From the NCBI RefSeq assembly GCF_003957745.1, contig NZ_CP020373.1, positions 2,108,001-2,172,000 of the forward strand: a DNA stretch of 64,000 nucleotides. The letters run 5' to 3'. Below, piece by piece: positions 37,807 through 46,878 of the stretch. The stretch comes from Shewanella khirikhana. GTDB taxonomy: Bacteria > Pseudomonadota > Gammaproteobacteria > Enterobacterales > Shewanellaceae. The position numbers were made by a program, and so were the translations under genes. The first letter of the stretch is position 1, and every line of letters begins with the position of its first letter. The notes below the pieces were generated by a model. The model searched no databases, was not told the origin of the DNA, and saw only the letters and a program-made list of their open reading frames with translations.

Positions 37807-40800
37807 TTAGCCTATTTCGCCCAGAAGCTCGGCCGCTTCGGCCTTCTGACGGTCATTACCGTCCATTTCCACTTCTTTGAGCAGCGCACGGGCGCTGTCT
37901 TTATCGTCAATTTCGATGTAAGCACGGGCCAGATCCAGTTTGGCGTTGACTGAGTTTTCCTCATCATCCACGTCAACCATGGCGGTATCACCAATCAGGC
38001 TGTTCACCTCACCAATATCCATGTCCAGCTCGCGATAAGGCTCAGGCTCGCTGTCATCGGCATCGTTAAGCAGTTTGTCGATATCGATAAAGCCATTTTC
38101 CTTCTGGAAGCTGCTTAAATCGTTATCCATGACCACCTTGGCCTGACGTTTGGACTTTTCACTGGCATCCAGCGCCGCCAGCGCTTCATCCACTGTCATG
38201 CTGTGCTGTTCGTCCACATCCAGCATAAACTCGTCATCACCATCATCGCCCTGGGCGGCAAAGGCTGACAGCAGATCGTCATCACTGACATCAACTGTGG
38301 CATCGGCATCGGGTTTGGAGGGTTCCCACTCGAGTACGTTCGAGCCCTTGTTAGCCTTGAGATCGTCAAAGAAACCTGAATCCTTGGCAGAGACAGCCAC
38401 AGGATCTTTAGGGGCCGACGAGCTAAATTCCAGCGGCGCCTTGCTGTCCGCCCTATCCGATTTGGCCACAGCGGCGCCAGCACCTGCCAGCGCGGCACCG
38501 GCCAGAGCCACATCCGCGCCAGACAATCCATCGTCTGCATCATCGGCAGCGATATCGCCTGCAATGTCATTAGTATCGGACTCAAAACCTGCCAGCAGCG
38601 AATCCAAATCATCGTCTGCATCGCTCAGCGGCAATTCATCGCCAAGACCGGCGGCTATGTCCTCATCGGTGCCAGCAACCTCGTCCGGCGCATCGAAAGA
38701 TGCCAGCAAGGCATCGAGATCGGTATCTTCTTCGGCTTCAGCGCTGCCTGCATCAAGCTCGCTGTTTAAATCAAGCTCGGAGGCAATGGCATCACTGAGG
38801 TCGTCGGTGGCAGTCTCTGAGACAGTATCTGGGACAGTCTCAGCAGCGGCCTCTGCTGGCGCATCAAAGCTTGCCAGCAGCGCATCCAAATCTTCTTCAG
38901 TCTCAGCCTCTGCGTCGAGTTCGGCATCAAGTTCAGCGGCAATGGCATCAGATAAATCGTCTGACGCAACTGTTTCAGAAGGCATCTCGGTTTGCGCTGG
39001 CGCATCGAATCCCGCCAGCAGTGCATCAAGGTCTTCTTCGGTTTCTGCCTCGGCATCGAGCTCAGCGTCAAGCTCTGCAGCGATGGCATCGCTCAAATCG
39101 TCTGCAGCGGCTTCAGTGGCTGCTTCTGTAACAGTTTCAGACTCTGCCGGGGCATCGAAACCGGCCAGCAGCGCGTCCAAATCTTCTTCGGTATCAACCT
39201 CTGCTTCAAGCTCAGTGTCCAGCTCTGCTGCAATAGCGTCGCTCAAATCGTTTTCAGCAGCTTCAGTAACTGCTTCTGTCTCTGCCGGGGCGTCAAAACC
39301 GGCCAGCAGTGCATCCAAATCCTCTTCGGCATCCATGGTGGCTGCATCGGCACCAAGCTCAGCTTCAAGTTCGGCAGCAATGGCATCGGCGTCAATTTCA
39401 GGCTCCGCAGTTTCCGGCTCAGCAGAAACGGCAGCTTCTGCACTTTCCTCCGCCATATCGAAACCGGCCATCAGGGCATCGAGGTCGTCTTCCGCCTGAG
39501 GCTCTGTTGAGGCCTCTGCTTCAGCTTCTGGCTCTGGACTATCAAAACCCGCCATCAACGCATCAAGGTCATCGTCGCTGGCAGCATCTTTGGCGGCAAT
39601 GTCAGCATCCAGCTCACCCATCAGGGCATCCAGATCTTCCGAGTCGGCAGTTTCAGCCGGCATTTCCAGCTCAGCCATCAAATCGGCAGGATCGGTCGAC
39701 ATTACGTCTTCCATATCGGACTGCTCGCCCATGGCTTCGGCCCAGAGATCATCCAGCGACTGGCCATCGTCGGCAAAATCATCGCTCTCGGCCGACTCAA
39801 CCACCAGATCTTCGCCTTCCAATACGGCTTCAGGCTTGAGGTCGACATTGTCCATGTCGAGCAAGGCATCCAGAGACTCGTCTTCGTCCCCTGAATCCAG
39901 ATGAACAGCCATTTCATCGGCGCTTGGCTCATCGGCCATCACAGCTGCGGTGGCAGCCGTCGCAACGGCCGCGGTGGCTGCAGTGGCCACTGCGGTTTCT
40001 GTCATGGTGGCGGGGGCGTCACCCTTGGAGCGGCGGCGCAGGAACATCCACACCAGCAGCAACACCAACAGCGCCGGAATAACAGCGCCCAGCACCAGCA
40101 GCAGCGGGTTATCCATCAGGTTGCGCCACATATCGTCGGGCTTATTGGCCTCGACTTCGGCGAGAGCCTGCGCTTGTTTAAGTTCTTTGTTTTCGGCTTT
40201 CAGCTGCTCGTTTTGCTCTTTGAGCTGGGCAACCGATTCATTGAGGCCCTGCACTTCTTCAGTCAGTTGATTGACCTGAGCGGTGAGCGCCTCGATATCA
40301 TTATTGCGAACGCCAAGAGCTTCGGTTAAGCGGCTGATTTCGGCGGACAGCGCCTGATTTTCATCAACCAGTTTGGGGTCAATCTGAGGCACGGCAACCG
40401 GAGCGGGCTCGGTCTTTGGCGCCTCAGTTTTAACTGTTTCGGTTTTTGGTGTGTCGGTTTTCACTGGCGCAGGCTTGGTTGTCGGTTTGGTTTCCACTTT
40501 GCCGGTGCGCCAGGCCTTGTCCTGAGATTCAGCGCGCTGCTGTGCCATGCTCTTGGGGATGGACAGCATGACTTCCCTGGACGGAATCAGCAGGATCATG
40601 CCCTTCTCGAGGGTGTTGTAGTTGGCGCCGCTGAATGCGTGGGGGTTGGCATCGTAAATGGCGGCCATCACCTGATAAACACTGACACTGCTGTCGGGTC
40701 TGACTTTTTGCGCGATACTCCAGAAGGTGTCCTGGGGGGTGGTGGGTCCATACTGACGCTGGTTGGCTTCGCGGCTTTGTCCATCTGGACCTGTTATTTT

Positions 40801-40902
40801 TAACGGCTCGGCGGCTTCAACTTCACTGAACAGGGGAATGGCAGCAACGGCCATTAATGAGGCCAAAATGCCTGCGAGATAGGAGGTACGAAAGTTCATC
40901 AA
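37807..40902 (-). CDS. fimV: FimV/HubP-like polar organiser protein
   Basis: A 1031-residue inner-membrane protein. Order: signal peptide (1-30), periplasmic LysM-like peptidoglycan-binding region (about 52-112: TFWSIAQKVRPD...MILLIPSREV), Lys/Thr/Pro linker, coiled coil (about 178-248), one membrane helix (266-288), then a very acidic cytoplasmic part. That part carries many units of the type LDALLAGFDAP separated by DDLSDAIAAELDAEL-like stretches (about 430-800). It ends in the FimV C-terminal TPR domain (about 985-1031). In Pseudomonas FimV and Vibrio/Shewanella HubP such proteins organise the cell pole, recruiting chromosome-partition, chemotaxis and flagellar or pilus factors. Confidence 0.93.
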   Translation of the reverse strand: MMNFRTSYLAGILASLMAVAAIPLFSEVEAAEPLKITGPDGQSREANQRQYGPTTPQDTFWSIAQKVRPDSSVSVYQVMAAIYDANPHAFSGANYNTLEKGMILLIPSREVMLSIPKSMAQQRAESQDKAWRTGKVETKPTTKPAPVKTDTPKTETVKTEAPKTEPAPVAVPQIDPKLVDENQALSAEISRLTEALGVRNNDIEALTAQVNQLTEEVQGLNESVAQLKEQNEQLKAENKELKQAQALAEVEANKPDDMWRNLMDNPLLLVLGAVIPALLVLLLVWMFLRRRSKGDAPATMTETAVATAATAAVATAATAAVMADEPSADEMAVHLDSGDEDESLDALLDMDNVDLKPEAVLEGEDLVVESAESDDFADDGQSLDDLWAEAMGEQSDMEDVMSTDPADLMAELEMPAETADSEDLDALMGELDADIAAKDAASDDDLDALMAGFDSPEPEAEAEASTEPQAEDDLDALMAGFDMAEESAEAAVSAEPETAEPEIDADAIAAELEAELGADAATMDAEEDLDALLAGFDAPAETEAVTEAAENDLSDAIAAELDTELEAEVDTEEDLDALLAGFDAPAESETVTEAATEAAADDLSDAIAAELDAELDAEAETEEDLDALLAGFDAPAQTEMPSETVASDDLSDAIAAELDAELDAEAETEEDLDALLASFDAPAEAAAETVPDTVSETATDDLSDAIASELDLNSELDAGSAEAEEDTDLDALLASFDAPDEVAGTDEDIAAGLGDELPLSDADDDLDSLLAGFESDTNDIAGDIAADDADDGLSGADVALAGAALAGAGAAVAKSDRADSKAPLEFSSSAPKDPVAVSAKDSGFFDDLKANKGSNVLEWEPSKPDADATVDVSDDDLLSAFAAQGDDGDDEFMLDVDEQHSMTVDEALAALDASEKSKRQAKVVMDNDLSSFQKENGFIDIDKLLNDADDSEPEPYRELDMDIGEVNSLIGDTAMVDVDDEENSVNAKLDLARAYIEIDDKDSARALLKEVEMDGNDRQKAEAAELLGEIG
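38580..39590 (-). repeat. Acidic repeat region inside fimV
   Basis: The sequence codes for repeated LDALLAGFDAP-type units spaced by Ala/Glu/Asp-rich linkers. At least four close copies of the unit with its DDLSDAIAAEL linker lie at about 38830-39290. The near-identity suggests recent expansion and a likely length polymorphism between strains. Confidence 0.85.
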
Positions 40903-41022
40903 TTATTCCCTTTCAAGCGCTCAAGGTTCGCCCGGTGACGACTTGCTTTAGGCAATTGTATTTATTGAGATTACTATAAACCAGAAATCCATGCCCTGCT
41001 ACTGTTCACATTTGCAAAACAA

Positions 41023-41049
41023 AAAAAGCCCGCGCGTTGCGGGCTTTTT
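41023..41049. terminator. Terminator between asd and fimV
   Basis: AAAAAGCCCGC, loop GCGTT, GCGGGCTTTTT: perfect 11-bp stem downstream of the asd stop. Confidence 0.85.
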
Positions 41050-41076
41050 CAACAATCTCAGCGACTTCGGGCTGTT

Positions 41077-42093
41077 TTACAGGTAGTCGCGGATGAGAAT
41101 TTCACCAATCTGAACACTGTTCAGTGCGGCGCCTTTACGGATGTTGTCAGACACCACCCAAAGGTTGATCCCGTTGGGGTGAGAGATGTCGTTACGCACA
41201 CGGCCAACGTACACAGGATCCTGGCCAGCGCCATCGGTCACCGCTGTTGGATAGTCATCATCGTCTTCAAACAGCACTACGCCAGGGGCATCACGCAGCA
41301 GCGCTTTTACAGTTTCTGCATCAACAGGGTCGCGGGTTTCGATGTGTACCGCTTCTGAGTGACCATAAAACACTGGTACACGCACCGCCGTTGGGTTTAC
41401 CAGAATCGAGTCATCACCGAAGATTTTGCGGGTTTCCCACACCATCTTCATTTCTTCCTTGGTGTAGCCGTTATCCTGGAATTTATCGATGTGTGGCAGC
41501 ACGTTAAAGGCAATCTGCTTTGGATAAACGCTTGGCTCTACCGGCAGGCCCTGCAGCAACTTGGCACACTGACCGGCCAGCTCTTCGATGGCCTTCTTGC
41601 CGGTACCGGATACCGACTGATAGGTGCACACGTTGATTCTATCGATACCGTAAGCATCGTAAATCGGCTTCAGCGCCACCAGCATCTGGATGGTCGAGCA
41701 GTTAGGGTTGGCAATGATATTGCGGGTACGAAAGTCAGCGATGGCCTCCGGGTTAACTTCCGGCACAACCAGCGGGATATCAAGGTCGTAACGGAAGTGG
41801 GAGGTATTGTCGATAACCACGCAGCCATTGTCGGCGGCAATTGGCGCCCACTTGGCAGATACATCACCACCGGCAGAGAAGAAACCAATTTGCGCCTGGG
41901 ACCAGTCGAAGGTTTCAACGTCAAGAATTTCCACCTGTTTACCATGGAAGGTCACGGTATCACCGGCGCTGCGGGCGCTGGCCAGAGGGAAAAGATTGGC
42001 AACGGGGAAATTACGCTCTTCGAGGATCTCGATCATAGTCTGACCCACGGCGCCCGATGCACCCAATACAACGACATTAAATTCCTGCGACAT
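41077..42093 (-). CDS. asd: Aspartate-semialdehyde dehydrogenase
   Basis: Reduces aspartyl phosphate to aspartate semialdehyde, feeding lysine/diaminopimelate, methionine and threonine synthesis. The ATG at 42093 (MSQEFNVVVLGASGAVG) gives 338 residues; a TTG three codons upstream overlaps the pdxB stop as TTGA and is a less likely start. The NADP-binding GASGAVG and the catalytic Cys132 in ANPNCSTIQ are present, so it is an active Asd and not the degenerate Usg protein found at this position beside pdxB in E. coli. Confidence 0.93.
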   Translation of the reverse strand: MSQEFNVVVLGASGAVGQTMIEILEERNFPVANLFPLASARSAGDTVTFHGKQVEILDVETFDWSQAQIGFFSAGGDVSAKWAPIAADNGCVVIDNTSHFRYDLDIPLVVPEVNPEAIADFRTRNIIANPNCSTIQMLVALKPIYDAYGIDRINVCTYQSVSGTGKKAIEELAGQCAKLLQGLPVEPSVYPKQIAFNVLPHIDKFQDNGYTKEEMKMVWETRKIFGDDSILVNPTAVRVPVFYGHSEAVHIETRDPVDAETVKALLRDAPGVVLFEDDDDYPTAVTDGAGQDPVYVGRVRNDISHPNGINLWVVSDNIRKGAALNSVQIGEILIRDYL

Positions 42094-42098
42094 AATAC

Positions 42099-43226
42099 TC
42101 AACCGACGTTAGAAAAACCTAAAAAGGATAACCAATCTACCTCAGATCCCATGACGTTTTCCAGCTTAAGGGCACTGAATTCTCGCCTGTGTTTGTGATT
42201 TTTTCTCATATTGTCAAAACCCAGGCTATCGGTGCCACTTTGGCGGAATTGCCAGTCGTCATCCCGCAGGTCATATACGCTGCGACACAGACTCAGCAGC
42301 GCCTTTTCATCTGGCACTGACTGCAGGCAAACCGAGGCCAAACGAAACGGTGGCAGCAAGGTGTCCAGGCTCTTGTCGGCGCTTAAACCAAGCTCATGAC
42401 ACAGCGCCTGATACAGCATAAAAGTACCGCGGGCCTTGCCTTCGAGGCTGTAACCGGCGATGTGCGGGGTGGCGATGTCGGCCAAAGGCACCAGCTCAGT
42501 CATGGGGCTTGGCTCCCCTTCCCACACATCCAGCACCAACTTAATGTCAGTACGGCTGGTTTTCACCTTTATCAGCGCCCGGTTATCTATCACTTCGCCG
42601 CGGCAGCAGTTAAGCAGCCAGGCGTTTGGCTTGAGTGCATTTAAGCGTTTTTCATCAAAGAGATACCAGGTGGCATGCTCGCCCTCTTTGGTGAGCGGCA
42701 CATGCAGGGTGACCACATCGGCCCAGGCTATCAGCTCATCGAGGTTATGGAACGCTCTGGTATCGCCGGACTTAGCCAGCAGCGGGTCGCAGAGTCGATA
42801 TTCAATGCCGTAGGCATCCAGACAGCGACTCAGGGCCGAGCCTGTGTTGCCGGCCCCGACGATGGCGACTTTCTTCCCTTTTAGCTGCTCGTTATAGCGG
42901 CTGGCGAGCTCCAGCATGGCGATAAAGGCATATTCACCCACGGCAGTGGCATTGCAGCCCGGTGCATTGGCAAAAGGAATGCCAAGGCTCCCCAGCAAGG
43001 CCTTATCAACATGATCTGTGCCTATGGTGGCGCTGCCGACAAATTTAAGTCGCTGATTTTGTGCAAGCAGCGTGGCATTCACTTTGGTGACCGAGCGCAC
43101 CAGCAGCACGTCTGCATCGGCAACCTGCTCCGCAGTTAAACTGCGGCCATTAACATAGTGGATGTCGCCAAGCTCCCCAAAGAGCGCGTCCACATAGGGC
43201 ATATTTTCATCGGCAAGGATTTTCAT
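42099..43226 (-). CDS. pdxB: Erythronate-4-phosphate dehydrogenase
   Basis: Second enzyme of the deoxyxylulose-5-phosphate-independent arm of pyridoxal phosphate synthesis. The ATG at 43226 has AGGAGC upstream and gives 375 residues ([16 protein letters not shown]). D-2-hydroxyacid dehydrogenase fold: NAD-binding [10 protein letters not shown] near 120, catalytic Arg in NCCRGEVID, His in [12 protein letters not shown], plus the PdxB-specific C-terminal dimerisation domain. Directly upstream of asd (5-bp gap). Confidence 0.94.
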   Translation of the reverse strand: MKILADENMPYVDALFGELGDIHYVNGRSLTAEQVADADVLLVRSVTKVNATLLAQNQRLKFVGSATIGTDHVDKALLGSLGIPFANAPGCNATAVGEYAFIAMLELASRYNEQLKGKKVAIVGAGNTGSALSRCLDAYGIEYRLCDPLLAKSGDTRAFHNLDELIAWADVVTLHVPLTKEGEHATWYLFDEKRLNALKPNAWLLNCCRGEVIDNRALIKVKTSRTDIKLVLDVWEGEPSPMTELVPLADIATPHIAGYSLEGKARGTFMLYQALCHELGLSADKSLDTLLPPFRLASVCLQSVPDEKALLSLCRSVYDLRDDDWQFRQSGTDSLGFDNMRKNHKHRREFSALKLENVMGSEVDWLSFLGFSNVG

Positions 43227-43273
43227 CTGCAAAGCTCCTGTTGCTGCATGGCGCGCATTGTAACAGACAATAA

Positions 43274-43298
43274 AAAAGGGAAGCCTGGCTTCCCTTTT
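43274..43298 (-). terminator. Terminator of fabB
   Basis: AAAAGGGAAGCC and GGCTTCCCTTTT pair around a single centre base; on the minus strand a TTTTTTATT tail follows. A second weak inverted repeat (TTTGCGA/TCGCAAA, 43302-43324) precedes it. Confidence 0.8.
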
Positions 43299-43342
43299 GA
43301 TTTTGCGAAAACTGTGCTCGCAAATATGTCTGACGCGGCCGC

Positions 43343-44554
43343 TTAGCGGTACTTGCGCATCACCAGCGTGGCGTTGGTGCCGCCGAAACCGAAGCTGTTG
43401 CTCATCACTGTGGTGAGCTCTGCATCGCGGTATTCGGTCACAATCGGCATGTCAGCCGCTTGTGGGTCAACGTTTTCTACGTTGGCAGAGGCAGCGATAA
43501 AGCCGTTTTCCAGCATCAGCAAGCTGTAGATGGCTTCATGCACACCAGCTGCGCCCAGCGCGTGACCAGTCAGTGACTTGGTTGACGCGATAGGAGGCAC
43601 GTTACTGGCAAATACTTCGCGGATGGCTTCCAGCTCGCGCACATCACCAACCGGGGTAGAAGTACCGTGGGTGTTGATGTAGTCGATTGGAGTGTCTACA
43701 TCGGCCAGGGCCATCTGCATGCAGCGCATGGCGCCTTCACCGCTTGGGGCTACCATGTCGTAACCGTCTGAAGAGGCACCATAACCGATAACTTCGGCGT
43801 AGATCTTGGCGCCGCGGGCCAGCGCGTGCTCCAGCTCTTCAACAATCACGATACCGCCGCCACCGGAGATAACAAAACCGTCGCGGTCTGCATCATAGGT
43901 GCGTGAGGCTTTTTCAGGGGTTTCGTTGTACTTGGTAGACAGCGCGCCCATGGCGTCGAAGCCCATGGTCAGAGTCCAGTCCAGCTCTTCGGCACCACCG
44001 GCGAATACCATGTCCTGCTTACCCATTTGGATAAGTTCGGCAGCGTGACCGATACAGTGGGCAGAGGTAGCACAGGCAGAGCTGATTGAGTAGTTGAAGC
44101 CTTTGATTTTGAATGGGGTTGCCAAACAAGCAGAGGCAGTAGAAGCCATGATACGCGGCACAATGTAAGGGCCTACGCGCTTCACACCCTTTTCACGCAG
44201 GGTGTCAGCCGCCTGCACCTGGTTGGAAGATGAGGCTCCACCGGTACCCACCACCAGGCCCACGCGGGGATTGGAATATTGTTCTTCAGTCAGGTTGGCA
44301 TCGCTGATGGCTTCCTGCATGGCGAGATAGGCATAAGCTGCCGCGTCACCCATAAAGCGCAGCGCCTTTCTGTCGATATGCTCAGCGGGATCCAGCTTGA
44401 TATTGCCCCAAACGTGGCTGCGAAGCTGCATCTCTTCAAACTGAGCGGAATGGGTAATACCGCTGCGTCCGGCCTTGAGTGATTCGGTCACTTCTTGTTT
44501 GTTGTTACCGATACTGGAAACGATGCCAATGCCGGTGATAACGACTCTTTTCAT
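43343..44554 (-). CDS. fabB: Beta-ketoacyl-ACP synthase I
   Basis: Elongates acyl-ACP, including the unsaturated intermediates made by FabA. 403 residues; catalytic Cys161 in [12 protein letters not shown], and the two His in [11 protein letters not shown] and [11 protein letters not shown]. The N-terminus [18 protein letters not shown] is standard for FabB. Single gene, divergent from mnmC. Control by FabR or FadR is possible, but I did not find a site I would trust. Confidence 0.95.
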   Translation of the reverse strand: MKRVVITGIGIVSSIGNNKQEVTESLKAGRSGITHSAQFEEMQLRSHVWGNIKLDPAEHIDRKALRFMGDAAAYAYLAMQEAISDANLTEEQYSNPRVGLVVGTGGASSSNQVQAADTLREKGVKRVGPYIVPRIMASTASACLATPFKIKGFNYSISSACATSAHCIGHAAELIQMGKQDMVFAGGAEELDWTLTMGFDAMGALSTKYNETPEKASRTYDADRDGFVISGGGGIVIVEELEHALARGAKIYAEVIGYGASSDGYDMVAPSGEGAMRCMQMALADVDTPIDYINTHGTSTPVGDVRELEAIREVFASNVPPIASTKSLTGHALGAAGVHEAIYSLLMLENGFIAASANVENVDPQAADMPIVTEYRDAELTTVMSNSFGFGGTNATLVMRKYR

Positions 44555-44696
44555 GTTTTACTATCCATTCCGTACTGGGAGTACCAATTTTAGTGCGCCA
44601 ATAGTATCCCCTTTGGCGCTTTTAAGTGGTCAGCTTTCCATAAAGGGCGGTAAAATAATGCCAATTTCGCGACATTGAGTAAATTTTTTTAGCCCC

Positions 44697-46481
44697 ATGC
44701 CCGAGTTTTTTGCCATCGATATGGCCCTGCCATCATCACTGCCCCTGCCTGAAGGCCCCTGTGTTGTGCTGTTTGAGGCGCTGCCTGAGCCGCCGCTTTG
44801 GCAGTGGCTGCTCGCGGCCGTGCGAACAATTACGCCCGTTGCTGACAACCAAACTGCCACTCTCCAGAATGACAGTATCAGCGCCGCCTCAATCACCAGC
44901 ATACAGCATACGGCTAAAAAGCCATTACAGATCATCATGCTGCTAAAAGATGAGGCAGAACTTAACGCCTTGGCTAAAGATGCCAGCCATCCGCTATCGC
45001 ACTTTGCCATGGCCGCGAGCCACATTAAAGGCGGACAAAGGTTTCATCTTGATGACAGCTGCTGGCTCGACTTTTACCTTTGTGAGCAAAACAAAGCCGA
45101 CGCCCTCGCGTGCTTCGATAAAGCCAGTGTCGATGTGCTTATTCGCCCCAGCGGGCCATTTGAGCAGACAGCGCTTGCGCTCTTGCACCAGGGCAGCGTA
45201 CTGATTGGCGATACCAGGCCAGACATGCCAGCAACTCTTCCCGTGACGCCGCCTTTTTCGGCAAGGGACATCAGCATTGTCGGCGCTGGGGTGGCTGGAG
45301 CCAGCCTTGCGCTATCACTGCTTCGCCGTGGCCATAAGGTCAGGCTTTACTGCGCCGACAGCGCCCCCGGCATGGGCGCCTCCGGTAATCGTCAGGGCGC
45401 CATTTATCCGCTGCTGACCCCGGAAGACGATCATCTGACCCGGCTGTTTGTACCGGCCTTTTTGTATGCCAAACGCTTTGTCGAGTCCCTCGCCCATCAT
45501 CCCCTGCCCTTTGATTTTTGTGGCGTGCTGCAAACCGGCCACGATGAGCGCGCCGCCGAGCGCATCGAAAAACTTTTGGGAAGAGCCTGGCCCAAAGAAG
45601 TCGCCAGGCGGGTCGATGCCCAAGAGGCCAATCACATCGCCGGTGTCGCCATCGATAAGGGCGGCATCTATTACCCCCACGGCGGCTGGGTGTCGCCGGC
45701 CAAACTCTGTGAAGCCGCCATTGCAGAAGCCAAAGCCCATGGGCTTGAGTGCCATTTCGATGTGAATATCAGCGCGATTGAGCAAACCTGTGATGGCTGG
45801 CGCCTGTGCACTCCGGCAGGCGACATTGATACAAAGGATTTGGTGCTGGCCACCGGCCACCGTATCACAGACGTTGTTCAAACCCAGGCGCTGCAACTGG
45901 CGCCCTTTCGAGGTCAGGTAAGCCACGTACCCACCCAAGGCAAGCTTGGACAGCTTAAAACCGTGCTCTGCGCCCATGGTTATTTCACGCCAAGCGATAG
46001 CGGCAGCCACTGCATGGGCGCGAGTTATGTGCGCGGCGATACTTCAGTCGAGTATCGCGAGCAGGAGCAGCAGGAAAACCTGCACAAGATGCAGGAAAGT
46101 TATCCCGGCAAAGACTGGGTGAAGGATTTGGATATCAGCAGCCAAAGCGCCCGCGCAGGTATTCGGATGGTAAGCCGCGATCATCTGCCGATGGCGGGCG
46201 CCGCGCCTGATGTAGCAGAAATTCAGGCTCAATATCAAGCCGTTGGCCATGGCCCCAGGGGTGCCCAGTACTGGCAAAGCCACGCTGCGCCTGTGCATCC
46301 CAGGCTTTATATCTTCTCGGGTCTTGGCTCACGGGGATTATCCAGCGGCCCCCTGATTGCGGAGTGTCTGGCAGACAGCCTCTCAGGCACTCTACCTGTG
46401 CTGGAGCCGGGCGTAATGGCTGCGTTAAACCCCAACCGGATGTGGCTTAGGAAGCTTAAAAAAGGCAAGGCGCTGGACTGA
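44697..46481 (+). CDS. mnmC: MnmC-like FAD oxidoreductase for tRNA wobble uridine, with atypical N-terminus
   Basis: MnmC matures 5-carboxymethylaminomethyl-2-thiouridine at tRNA position 34. In E. coli it is a two-domain enzyme of 668 residues: N-terminal methyltransferase and C-terminal FAD oxidoreductase. This protein has 594 residues. The C-terminal oxidase is complete, with the FAD-binding SIVGAGVAGASLALSLLRRG near 200-219 and the GLGSRGLSSGPLIAE motif near the end. The first 195 residues do not show the expected GFGTGLNF SAM-binding motif and align poorly by eye with the methyltransferase domain, so this part may be inactive. The 142-bp gap to fabB leaves no room for a longer start. Confidence 0.85.
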   Translation: MPEFFAIDMALPSSLPLPEGPCVVLFEALPEPPLWQWLLAAVRTITPVADNQTATLQNDSISAASITSIQHTAKKPLQIIMLLKDEAELNALAKDASHPLSHFAMAASHIKGGQRFHLDDSCWLDFYLCEQNKADALACFDKASVDVLIRPSGPFEQTALALLHQGSVLIGDTRPDMPATLPVTPPFSARDISIVGAGVAGASLALSLLRRGHKVRLYCADSAPGMGASGNRQGAIYPLLTPEDDHLTRLFVPAFLYAKRFVESLAHHPLPFDFCGVLQTGHDERAAERIEKLLGRAWPKEVARRVDAQEANHIAGVAIDKGGIYYPHGGWVSPAKLCEAAIAEAKAHGLECHFDVNISAIEQTCDGWRLCTPAGDIDTKDLVLATGHRITDVVQTQALQLAPFRGQVSHVPTQGKLGQLKTVLCAHGYFTPSDSGSHCMGASYVRGDTSVEYREQEQQENLHKMQESYPGKDWVKDLDISSQSARAGIRMVSRDHLPMAGAAPDVAEIQAQYQAVGHGPRGAQYWQSHAAPVHPRLYIFSGLGSRGLSSGPLIAECLADSLSGTLPVLEPGVMAALNPNRMWLRKLKKGKALD

Positions 46482-46503
46482 CAACAGCGCTGGACTGACA
46501 GCA
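46470..46503 (+). repeat. 17-bp tandem duplication across the mnmC stop codon
   Basis: GCGCTGGACTGACAACA at 46470 and GCGCTGGACTGACAGCA at 46487 are adjacent and differ by one base. The stop codon (46479-46481) lies in the first copy, so the second copy is untranslated. Confidence 0.92.
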
Positions 46504-46520
46504 GCTGAGTTACGAAAAGC

Positions 46521-46547
46521 AAAAAGGCAGGTTCAACCTGCCTTTTT
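46521..46547. terminator. Bidirectional terminator between mnmC and yfcL
   Basis: AAAAAGGCAGG, loop TTCAA, CCTGCCTTTTT: perfect 11-bp stem with A and T runs. Confidence 0.87.
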
Positions 46548-46548
46548 C

Positions 46549-46576
46549 GTATTTGATGCCAAGTATTTGATGCCAA
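46549..46576. repeat. 14-bp perfect tandem duplication
   Basis: GTATTTGATGCCAA occurs twice in a row (46549 and 46563), directly beside the terminator. Confidence 0.95.
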
Positions 46577-46611
46577 GCGACTTGGTGTTCGATACCCGGC
46601 AACTGTCGCCG

Positions 46612-46875
46612 TTAAAACTGACCGCGCAGCTGAGCCCAGGCGGCTTCTACCAGCTCGTAGTCGGCGTCAGACAGCTCACCACGGGCGGTTTCAAGGCACT
46701 TTTCCATCTTGCCATCCAACAGCGCATTATCGATACCGCCTTCGGTTTCAAGTTCGGCCAATGCCACCGCAAAGTGGCCCTGCAAATAGCCGCTGGCAAA
46801 CAGGGCGTCATCATCGCCGCTCGCTACTATGCCCTCAATCCAGTTATCCAGGGCGGTGTCGTATTTCTCAAACAT
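46612..46875 (-). CDS. yfcL: YfcL family protein
   Basis: An 87-residue acidic, helical protein that aligns with E. coli YfcL (DDALFASGYLQGHFAVALAELE and GELSDADYELVEAAWAQL). Function unknown. It starts three bases after the stop of the ATP-NAD-kinase-like gene, so the two are surely co-transcribed. In E. coli it is also close to mnmC and aroC. Confidence 0.88.
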   Translation of the reverse strand: MFEKYDTALDNWIEGIVASGDDDALFASGYLQGHFAVALAELETEGGIDNALLDGKMEKCLETARGELSDADYELVEAAWAQLRGQF

Positions 46876-46878
46876 CTG

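Noticed and set aside
38150..39499. A 449-residue serine-rich open frame antisense to fimV
   Set aside because: It mirrors the repetitive acidic codons of fimV; the sense frame has signal, LysM, TM and TPR domains.
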